From positions 35,911 through 99,910 of the forward strand of contig JAHDIE010000001.1 in assembly GCA_020630955.1 (NCBI GenBank): 64,000 nucleotides of DNA, written 5' to 3'. Source of the stretch: Saprospiraceae bacterium (GTDB taxonomy: Bacteria > Bacteroidota > Bacteroidia > Chitinophagales > Saprospiraceae). Positions 39,139-47,497 of the stretch are shown piece by piece; the first letter of the stretch is position 1; each line of letters opens with the position of its first letter. The notes under the pieces are model-generated. The model did no database searches, was not told the DNA's origin, and saw only the letters and a list, made by a program, of their open reading frames with translations. Made by a program: the position numbers and the translations under genes.

Positions 39139-41591
39139 CCTCTTTCCGTTTTGCCATTGACTGAGATAGATATACCTTGTTCAATTAGATACAGTTGATC
39201 AATATTTTTATAATTAAATTGATCCAAATCTAGGATGGTTGGACCTTCATCATTGCTCCTCACTTCAATTCCTCTTTTAACATTTTCGTTCCAAAATTTG
39301 ATGAATTTCGCCTTAGACTCATCAGATATGTGAATGCTATGAAAGGAGTCAAAAACATTAACATCCCAAGCATAAACCTCCGCACCATTGCTAAAATTAA
39401 AAACACGGTTCAAAACATTTCGAAAAACTGAGGAAGTTACTTGTAAGGCACCAGACTCTATTGAAACAGCATTCCTACCTGCAGACAACAATTCAATCCT
39501 ATCCAATTTTAAATTTGAATATTTTGACTTTATCGCTGTACCAGAAATTTTATCAAATTTTGAATTTATAAGCTCTACCTCTCCATAATTGATAGCCAAA
39601 CAAATTTGTGACTTAAGATTAATAAAATGACAGTTATCCATCACCACTTTGCTTCGATGAATATTGATTCCTGCTTTTGTAGTGATTCGATTAGATTTAA
39701 AATTTGAAAGACCAACAAATCGACAATTCATAAATTGGCTTAGATCTTTGGTTTTAGAAATAAAAAGCCCTGCATGATTTTGACTTTCACTATAAAAAAC
39801 CACAGGGTGTTGCTTACTACCCAATGCTTTTATGGGTGAATATGAAATTAAACTGGAATTATTGATAAATTCAATTGTGGTACCTGCTGAGATTTTAAGA
39901 ATCCTACCTTCGGGAATTACTACTGGGAAAGCCAATTTATGATGGCCTGCTGAAACAATAATTTCGTCAGCCAAATTTTGAACATAAGGTAAGGATAAAA
40001 ATCGATCTAAGTTTCCCCCTAAAGGTTTTGGATTATCAATTGACAAATTGCTATTAAGCAATTTTGTTTTATGCAATTGATTTAATCCCAAAGTCCGATA
40101 ATAGATGTAATCAATATCTGTACTTTGCTTATGCAAATATGTTCTTACTGGTACATTTTTATTATATGATTCTAATACAATGGCTGTATCTAGTTTGTTT
40201 GTTATTTCTGTTTCATTTCCGAATCCTATTATTTCTAACGGAAAATAATGGAAAGAATGTAAAGCAATACTTTGTTTAGAATCCTCGACCCTGTATGCTT
40301 TCAAAGATAGATTTGATTTTCCTTGAATTTTTTTATGAGTAAAAAATGCTTTACCAAAAATTGTTTCCCAATTGGGCTTAAAATCTTTGTACAATGGATC
40401 TGATTGAATAAATGCTACTCTACTGGCCAAGGCAGTAGCATATTCATTTCTAAATTGATTCAGATAATTAGGATTTGTAAATTTCTCCAAATAAGTCATG
40501 TACAAACCATATAATGATTCATCTTGAAACATATGATAACGATAAACATCACTTTTTGCATAGGCGGCTTCTTTTGATGTTCTATTATTAAATGCTTCAC
40601 CATACGCTTCCCAATCAGCATTAACATTTGGCAAATGATCTCCAAAACAATCAAAGGCAATGGGTTCCAATTTACCAGTAAGAACATTGTAATAAAAACG
40701 AATATTGGTAAACTGCGCTGCATGCCATGCATGTGATAAATCAAGGAGTGCAAAATATTTGGCCATTAGATCCAAGTCAAAGACTTCAGAAGCTGAACTT
40801 TTGTCATGGATAAAATCATTAAGTAAAGTTTGTGCAACTTTGAATGTTTCCAAAAAATCTTGATCATCTCGATTTTCTTTATTAAACAACTCAATGTGCG
40901 AAGACTCTATCCATGGAAATGGCTGTAATTTTTTATGAACATTTTCCCAATACCCGTCATCGCTATGTTTTAATATTGGACCAAGTTCTCGACCATTTTC
41001 TTTGAGCAATTGATTTTCAAAATGGTGTTCGAAGGCATAAACACCCAGGTTCTTACCATTGAGTTGGACATTGATAAAATCATAATTTGGTACAACAATT
41101 CCTTCTTTGCGGAACAGCTCATGCATTAACCATTCTGCTGTATGTGACCTTGCCTTGCTGTTATGAATAGAGAAAGTGTTCATTCCTTTCCATTCATCAT
41201 TATCTTTAAGTATAATGCGGAATGACCACCTTTCTCCTGACAAATGATCCAAAAGATCACCTTTAAGTCTTAACTTACAAGCAAACTCTTTTCCATCAAT
41301 CTTAATATCTGCATCAACCAGATCATCTTTTGATGAAAAAAGCAATCCTTTTTCTAATGCTTCATTTCTTTTTTGAATAAGTTTTTTAAACGCATCACTA
41401 TTTACAGCAATATTTAGATTTGATCCTTTAAACTTACTCACACTGAGATCAGTCTCAGCACTTTCCTTTTGATCAAGTATTTTATTTTTAGTCTTCAATG
41501 AAAATGCAAAAAATCCTAATAGCATCAAGGCTATCAATAAGGTAATCCATTTGCCGAAAGGCTGCCTATATTCTTTCCTGCTAATCTTCAC
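39135..41591 (-). CDS. CotH-like kinase with N-terminal TM and C-terminal right-handed beta-helix region
   Basis: CotH-type segments ADIKIDGKEFACKLRLKGDLLDHL..WSFRIILKD, MNTFSIHNSKARSHTAEWLMHELFRKEGI, FINVQLNGKNLGVYAFEHHFENQLL, PIAFDCFGDHLP. GTG start at 41591 gives a GTGA overlap with the upstream stop; the track start at 41654 would overlap by 67 nt. Confidence 0.82.
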   Translation of the reverse strand: MKISRKEYRQPFGKWITLLIALMLLGFFAFSLKTKNKILDQKESAETDLSVSKFKGSNLNIAVNSDAFKKLIQKRNEALEKGLLFSSKDDLVDADIKIDGKEFACKLRLKGDLLDHLSGERWSFRIILKDNDEWKGMNTFSIHNSKARSHTAEWLMHELFRKEGIVVPNYDFINVQLNGKNLGVYAFEHHFENQLLKENGRELGPILKHSDDGYWENVHKKLQPFPWIESSHIELFNKENRDDQDFLETFKVAQTLLNDFIHDKSSASEVFDLDLMAKYFALLDLSHAWHAAQFTNIRFYYNVLTGKLEPIAFDCFGDHLPNVNADWEAYGEAFNNRTSKEAAYAKSDVYRYHMFQDESLYGLYMTYLEKFTNPNYLNQFRNEYATALASRVAFIQSDPLYKDFKPNWETIFGKAFFTHKKIQGKSNLSLKAYRVEDSKQSIALHSFHYFPLEIIGFGNETEITNKLDTAIVLESYNKNVPVRTYLHKQSTDIDYIYYRTLGLNQLHKTKLLNSNLSIDNPKPLGGNLDRFLSLPYVQNLADEIIVSAGHHKLAFPVVIPEGRILKISAGTTIEFINNSSLISYSPIKALGSKQHPVVFYSESQNHAGLFISKTKDLSQFMNCRFVGLSNFKSNRITTKAGINIHRSKVVMDNCHFINLKSQICLAINYGEVELINSKFDKISGTAIKSKYSNLKLDRIELLSAGRNAVSIESGALQVTSSVFRNVLNRVFNFSNGAEVYAWDVNVFDSFHSIHISDESKAKFIKFWNENVKRGIEVRSNDEGPTILDLDQFNYKNIDQLYLIEQGISISVNGKTERG

Positions 41592-42490
41592 AACAGATGA
41601 TCTTTGATAAAAAATAATGAGGAAAAACAAACAATACAACCAAAGCAAATCCACATCATATTGTTGTAGACTTTTGATAGAAAACTTTCATCTACCATTG
41701 CCTTCATTTTTCTATATTTTGACCGCTGATCTACTGAGAGGTTTGGGAAATTCTTTGAAAGGTTGGTTTTTATATTGTCATTCAATTCAGTCATCAGTAT
41801 TCTTTCTTCATCGCTTGCCTCCGTAAATTTAATTTCATTCAATTCTAATTCCAGCTCCGCGTATTCTTGAAAAGGAAATGAATTATGATTCACCTCATCC
41901 AAGGTGATGGTTGCGATGCTTTCTCCTTTGTTATCAGAAATATAAATTCTACTTCGTCTTTGTTTCAACTTAACACTCTCTTGAATCTCTTCTGGACGGA
42001 GGCCAAAATCGGCTAAATGGTAGCGCATTCTTTCAGTATCAGAACCATTCAGCAAGCGTAACAAAGGGTGCCGGATAAACAGGTCATCAAAATTCTTTTT
42101 TCGATCAACATCAAATTTGATCTCATTTCTTATCACTTTGTCTTTTGAATATGGCGTTTTCAATTGAACCAACTCTTTGAGTAAAATATCATCTTTAAAT
42201 CTTTTACGATAGCGAAGACTTATCTCTGCTTCTGCAAATGACAGATTAGGCTCATCAAAATATTGGTCAATAAAAAGCTCAACTGACTCTTGACCTCGCA
42301 AGTTCATATCATTAAATGTAAAATGCTCAAGTGCGTAATTAGATTTAATAAAACTCCAAAGGGCTGAAACTTCAGATAGCGGAATATCCAACTTGTACTC
42401 ACTTTCCAATCGCCCACTTTGACCTGAAGTAACACTAATTTGAAAATATAATGAGCACACCAATGAAAATATGGATAGCGCTTTATTCAA
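41588..42490 (-). CDS. CYTH-like triphosphate tunnel protein with N-terminal signal peptide and C-terminal TM
   Basis: ExExK-type LESEYKLDI; ISLRYRKRF; NEIKFDVD; KLKQRRSRIYI; ATITLDEVN; YAELELELNE. C-terminal TM MMWICFGCIVCFSSLFFI. TTG start in the track. Confidence 0.65.
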   Translation of the reverse strand: MNKALSIFSLVCSLYFQISVTSGQSGRLESEYKLDIPLSEVSALWSFIKSNYALEHFTFNDMNLRGQESVELFIDQYFDEPNLSFAEAEISLRYRKRFKDDILLKELVQLKTPYSKDKVIRNEIKFDVDRKKNFDDLFIRHPLLRLLNGSDTERMRYHLADFGLRPEEIQESVKLKQRRSRIYISDNKGESIATITLDEVNHNSFPFQEYAELELELNEIKFTEASDEERILMTELNDNIKTNLSKNFPNLSVDQRSKYRKMKAMVDESFLSKVYNNMMWICFGCIVCFSSLFFIKDHLL

Positions 42491-43164
42491 CCTATCATGT
42501 TCTTATTATCAACAAAAGAGAACTCTAAGGCTGGATCTTCCCCCAACAAGGTATTTTTTGTTTGACTAAGTTGATCAAATTTGGTTGCGTTGACGACATA
42601 GGTCATAAATAACTTCCCGTTATCCTGACTCATTCTTCTCAATTCAACGTGATCAAAATTATTAGACATCGCGATGTTTACTTTTTCTTCAGATATTAAA
42701 TTCGAAGCAATATTGACAACCATCTGATTGTTCAAGTCGAAAGATTTTTTATTTCGGAGCCTCGCTTGTAAGTACAAAAGTGAAAGAATCAAAACAAAAG
42801 CAATCAATGTAATTGCTGGTTGATTGGCTCCCATCCCTAAACCTATACCTATGACAAGAAAAAGAAAGGTTAATTCTTCTGGCTCTTTAATTGCTGCACG
42901 AAATCTGACAATGGATAAAGCTCCAACCAATCCCAAAGATAAGGCAATACTAGATTTAACAATGTAGATGATCAACATTGTACTGAGTGCTAATAGCATG
43001 AAATTATTTGAAAACTGTAATCTATTGCTTACCGACTGTCCAAAGCGACGATAGTATATGGACAAAATCCAAGACAAAAGTGCAGCGAGCAAGGCATTTA
43101 GAATGAAATTGCTGAGATCAAGCACTTGCAAGTTGTAATCGAGTAGTAGGTCTTGAATATTCAT
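42487..43164 (-). CDS. DUF4956 domain-containing membrane protein
   Basis: LSLGLVGALSIVRFRAAIKEPEELTFLFLVIGIGLGMGANQPAITLIAFVLIL is the DUF4956 signature region. Confidence 0.9.
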   Translation of the reverse strand: MNIQDLLLDYNLQVLDLSNFILNALLAALLSWILSIYYRRFGQSVSNRLQFSNNFMLLALSTMLIIYIVKSSIALSLGLVGALSIVRFRAAIKEPEELTFLFLVIGIGLGMGANQPAITLIAFVLILSLLYLQARLRNKKSFDLNNQMVVNIASNLISEEKVNIAMSNNFDHVELRRMSQDNGKLFMTYVVNATKFDQLSQTKNTLLGEDPALEFSFVDNKNMIG

Positions 43165-43369
43165 AAAATAGCTTTACTTAAGGCCATAAAGATATTCAAT
43201 AATTTACCGTATGCTGTCTAAATTGAGGATCTTAATTGAGCTAAATGCAAAAATTTAGGCTTGAGAAAGATGAATAAAAAGGCGATAAGTTTTGCAACTC
43301 ACCGCCCTAAGCTTTCCAATCAAATTTTGCTATGCAATAAATGATTGCTCTCATTAAAACTCAAACCAA

Positions 43370-44278
43370 TTATTTTCTTGAATATACCACTTGTTGCTTG
43401 TGTACTTTATCTCCTTGTTCTATAATAAACCAATAGATGCCAGCCGCTTCGTCCACAAAAGTGTATTGAACTTGCGCCAAATCTTTAAATTCTATTAATT
43501 GCTCTTTATGAATTATTGAACCATTGGTATCCATAACATAAAAGAAAACTTCTTCTTCAGTACTGGATGAATAGGTTAAATTGGCAACACCATTTGTTGG
43601 ATTTGGATAAACAGACAATTGGTTTGGTGCCTCAGACTCATAAGTTAAATCGAGTTTCGGCTTTTCACAAACTTCATAACTAAGCGTGTTATTAATTTGT
43701 CCACCAATTGTTACAAGCTCTTTGTATAATTGACCATTTCTTTCAAATTCCATCTCAACTTGCTGTCCTACTTGACATGCAGAGATTTCAGCTTGAAGGT
43801 CACAAAATGTACCAACTGCTACAGTATTAAAATTTATAATAACATCTCCGAGCATTAGACTTGAAGCTTGAGCTGGACTGGTTCTTACAATTTTCTCTAC
43901 AGTAACCCCAGTCATATCATCAACAGAATAAACACCTACTCCAAAGTAAGGCTTCATGGTGGTCTCTATTTTTTCGCAAAAGAATTCTGCCTCATGAAAA
44001 TTTGAAATATTGTTAGAATCGAAATAGACTCTGGTTACTTCCATTCCCTTGTAAAATGTCGCATGAACATTGATGCGTTTTTTATCCTGGTGATTTAGTA
44101 AAAGCTGTTGAATATCAATATTCATGGCCTGACTACCTTCATAAAGTCTGTCTGTTAAAATTTCATTTTTTTCGTTATAAACTTTTACTGTGACTTTTTC
44201 ATATTTTGATGATTCTTGTCCAGTACCTACATTAACCATGAACAATAACATCATGGCACACACAATCATGTTTCTCAT
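43370..44278 (-). CDS. secreted PDZ-domain protein with T9SS C-terminal sorting domain
   Basis: Signal peptide; PDZ YFGVGVYSVDDMTGVTVEKIVRTSPAQASSLMLGDVIINFN; C-terminal QLSVYPNPTNGVANLTY..AGIYWFIIEQGDKVHKQQVVYSRK. Confidence 0.85.
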   Translation of the reverse strand: MRNMIVCAMMLLFMVNVGTGQESSKYEKVTVKVYNEKNEILTDRLYEGSQAMNIDIQQLLLNHQDKKRINVHATFYKGMEVTRVYFDSNNISNFHEAEFFCEKIETTMKPYFGVGVYSVDDMTGVTVEKIVRTSPAQASSLMLGDVIINFNTVAVGTFCDLQAEISACQVGQQVEMEFERNGQLYKELVTIGGQINNTLSYEVCEKPKLDLTYESEAPNQLSVYPNPTNGVANLTYSSSTEEEVFFYVMDTNGSIIHKEQLIEFKDLAQVQYTFVDEAAGIYWFIIEQGDKVHKQQVVYSRK

Positions 44279-44598
44279 AAAATAATTAGCTATTAAAATA
44301 GTTTGTTAGAGCCTGCAACCTGCAGGTATTGTTAAAAAACTGTTTTCAAAAGGGGATGATATTCTTTAGGAAGATCAGACAATACTTATAAGACCGTCTG
44401 CATGTAAGACGCAAAACTAAGCCTGAAGGTTCTTACTTTTCAAGACAATTATCAATATGACGTAAACTGGCAATTGGGTCTTAATTTATTATTTAACGCT
44501 TAAACCTTAGCCGTCAATGAGTTAGCAAAGAAGTTCGGAAACTTTAAGATTTTGGATTAACATTTTGTTTAGATTTATTGGGAATTCAAATATTCAAA

Positions 44599-45063
44599 AT
44601 GAATGAAACTGTTTTGAAATTAAATTGTTTAAATTTCATCAAGACCATTGAACAAAAAAAATTAGCTACGAAATCAACAAATAACATCATCTTTTTCGAC
44701 GGTGAGTGCATTTTATGTAATGCTTTCATTGATTATATGATCAGACATGATAAGCAAGATCGATTGAAGTTTGCCTCATTACAAGGGGATACAGCACAAT
44801 CCCAGTTAAGTGCAGAAGTGCTTAGGGAATTGAAAACCATCATTTTCCTATCGGATAATCAGGTTTTTCAAGAATCCACAGCAGCGATTCGCTCCTTTGC
44901 AACTATCGGAGGGATACATAAGCTTGTTTTGGTATTTCTTATCATTCCTTCATTTATTAGAAATATTTTCTATCGTATAATTTCAAAAAATAGATATAGC
45001 TGGTTTGGCAAGCAATCTTGTCGGGTTCCAACTGTTGAAGAAAGAGAAAAAATCCTTCCTTAA
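44599..45063 (+). CDS. DCC family thiol-disulfide oxidoreductase (DUF393)
   Basis: NIIFFDGECILCNAFIDYMIRHDKQDRLKFASLQGDTAQ. Confidence 0.9.
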   Translation: MNETVLKLNCLNFIKTIEQKKLATKSTNNIIFFDGECILCNAFIDYMIRHDKQDRLKFASLQGDTAQSQLSAEVLRELKTIIFLSDNQVFQESTAAIRSFATIGGIHKLVLVFLIIPSFIRNIFYRIISKNRYSWFGKQSCRVPTVEEREKILP

Positions 45064-45088
45064 AGTTTACTCGAAAATAATTCTATAA

Positions 45089-46155
45089 TTAATTAAAGTG
45101 TGCAACAACCATCTTTCCAATTTCATCTACTATTTCATTATGAACAGGACGACCTTTAAATCCATTCGAAAGAAAAATAATTGAAAAATCATTATCTAAA
45201 TATTTTCTATAAGCACAAACCCCACTACCAGAAAATCCTACAGAATTCAAATCATTTGTTTTATAGGTCCCCCACCCATATAAAAACTGATCTTTCTTAT
45301 TAGCATATGGATACCTGCTCCACATTAATGATCTATTGGTTTTATTCAATAACTCATTTCTATCAAGACGTCTATTCCAATTAATAAAGGACATTAAATT
45401 TACATTTATTCCATTCCCCGAATATGCTCTTTTTCCTGCATCATGTATTGCGACTTCATAAGCATGATCACGCTCATTAAACAAGTGAAAGTCAACTCTA
45501 TTTTTTAATTTATCGGTATGATTTGAATTAAAATAAATTATTTCATTCTCTTCAAATTGAGTTGTTCTGATAAAATCTTCATAACTCATATTGCTTACTT
45601 GTTCGATTATTAAAGTAAGCATCCAAAAGTTGGTTTGATTATAGCTGAATTTTTCTCCAGCTTTAAAATCCAGTGGAATTTTATAAAGCTGTGACCAAAT
45701 TTCCTTATCGCTAAGACTTAGGTCAAGGTGAAAGTAATCAGGCAATCCTGAAGAATGTGAAAGGAGGTTGTGAATTTTGATATGGTTCCAAGAGTTTGGT
45801 AAACCTTTGATCCATTTTGATAAATCATCATCAATATTAATTCTATTTTTCTTCTTGCAATTTAAATATAGCAAGAGAGCTCATCACTTTAGATATTGAG
45901 TATAATCTAAATACTGTATTTTGGTCAACTTTAGAATTAGTCCTTATCGATTCTATGCCAAAATATTTTTCATATATAATTTCTCCTTTTCTTTCAATTG
46001 CAAGAGCTAAACCTGGAATTTGATTTTCCTGCATTTTTATACCTACATAATTATCTATTGATACGCTTAGTCTAGAATTATTTCTTGGGGAAGCAGCACA
46101 ATTTAAGAATATGGCTATGCAAGAAATTCAAAAGCAAAGATGGAAATTTATTCAT
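45089..46155 (-). pseudogene. beta-lactamase-related serine hydrolase (lipoprotein) interrupted by two frameshifts
   Basis: Fragment 46034-45843 has SxxK (LYSISKVMS); fragment 45874-45089 continues NRINIDDDLSKWIKGLP..IHNLLSHSSGLPDYF. Joining needs a 1-nt shift at the A-run near 45850. Upstream, ATG at 46155 reads MNKFPSLLL and needs another 1-nt shift to continue as ISCIAIFLNCAASPRNNS..MQENQIPGLALAIERKG. Confidence 0.75.
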
Positions 46156-46163
46156 ATTAATAA

Positions 46164-47477
46164 TTAAAATTCAAGCTCTTCTGTAAGTAGGCCAGCCAAT
46201 TGCATCAATTCAACTTCTCTTTGTCTTACATCAATTCTGGCTCGTGTCAAACTAATCTGAGCGTTAAGCAAATTTAGTTGTGCTTGTCTAAACTCTATTG
46301 AACTAAGTTGACCTGCCTGCACCCTATCAGAGGTTCTTTCAAAATTTTCCTGATTTAAATCCAAAGCATTTTTTTCTACTTCAAGAATATTAATTGCATT
46401 TTGGTAGTTGGACCAAGCATTCCTGATATCTCTATCTAATTGTTGTCGTAGATTTTCGATTTGCAATTTTTGATTTGCTAAATCAAGCAGCACATTTTGT
46501 GATCTTAGATCCCTGCTTCCATCATAGAGTGTCCAAGATAGACCGAGGTTACCATTTAGACCTCTAGAATTGGATTGATCAATGAATGATCCCGAAGCAT
46601 TATCTGAATAATTAATTCCATAAGATGCTCCAGCAAAAATATTTGGTTTCTTTTCAGCGTCAATGATGTCAAGATTCATTTCATTGACTGCGAGGAGCTG
46701 TTTATTTATAAGTAAGCTCGTATTCGTTGATCTTGCATTTTCCAGAAGATCTTCCAAAACCAAATTTGAATTATTCGGGTCAATGGCTGCCAACTGGTAT
46801 TCAAATTCTGAATCTCTTCCCATGGCAACATTTAAATTTCGCTTTGCATTATCGAGGTTCATTAATGCATTGAGTAAATTGACACTATCTCGTTGGATAT
46901 CCACTTCCACATTTAATACATCCAAACCGTTTCCTTTTCCAAAATCGAGTTGAATCTGAGCTCTTCTTTTCCGTTCACGAGAAATCACAATCGCTTCTTT
47001 CAAAAACTGGATATTTTCTTCTAATTGTGCAACTTGGAAATAACCATTATATACGATCAATAGATTTTGTTCTATGGATTGTTTGAGTTGCAAGTTGGAA
47101 AGTTCATAATTTTTTTGAGATTGCTCTAACCTTAAATCTCTTCCTTTGTCCAGAATTGTATAATTGGCTCCTACTGAGGCATTGGCTCCCCAATTGAATG
47201 CATTACTTGTAGAGGCTTCAAGGCCATTGCTGAAGGTTTGGCTTGCGCTTCCGAGATTGCCATTTAAACCAACATCAGCTCCTACAATAGGTAGATAACC
47301 ATTGACTCTTTTGTCTGTCAAATTTCTTGCTTGTTTCAAGTCATTCTTTGCAATCTGGATTCCAAAGTTATTTTCCAATGTAATTGATTTCGCTGAAGAC
47401 AAGGTCAATGGATTCTGTGCAAAAATCGAAGTAAATAAACTTCCAATTAAGACTACTACTAATATTATGTTTTTCAT
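46164..47477 (-). CDS. TolC family outer membrane efflux protein
   Basis: NPLTLSSAKSITLENNFGIQIAKNDLKQARN..; paired helical repeats; LSSIEFRQAQLNLLNAQISLTRARIDVRQREVELMQLAG. Confidence 0.92.
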   Translation of the reverse strand: MKNIILVVVLIGSLFTSIFAQNPLTLSSAKSITLENNFGIQIAKNDLKQARNLTDKRVNGYLPIVGADVGLNGNLGSASQTFSNGLEASTSNAFNWGANASVGANYTILDKGRDLRLEQSQKNYELSNLQLKQSIEQNLLIVYNGYFQVAQLEENIQFLKEAIVISRERKRRAQIQLDFGKGNGLDVLNVEVDIQRDSVNLLNALMNLDNAKRNLNVAMGRDSEFEYQLAAIDPNNSNLVLEDLLENARSTNTSLLINKQLLAVNEMNLDIIDAEKKPNIFAGASYGINYSDNASGSFIDQSNSRGLNGNLGLSWTLYDGSRDLRSQNVLLDLANQKLQIENLRQQLDRDIRNAWSNYQNAINILEVEKNALDLNQENFERTSDRVQAGQLSSIEFRQAQLNLLNAQISLTRARIDVRQREVELMQLAGLLTEELEF

Positions 47478-47497
47478 ACTCTAATAAGTATTTTTTC

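Noticed and set aside
45843-45874. Programmed ribosomal frameshift in the serine hydrolase
   Set aside because: A second upstream frameshift and the absence of a known slippery-site/stimulator arrangement make pseudogene or sequencing error more likely.
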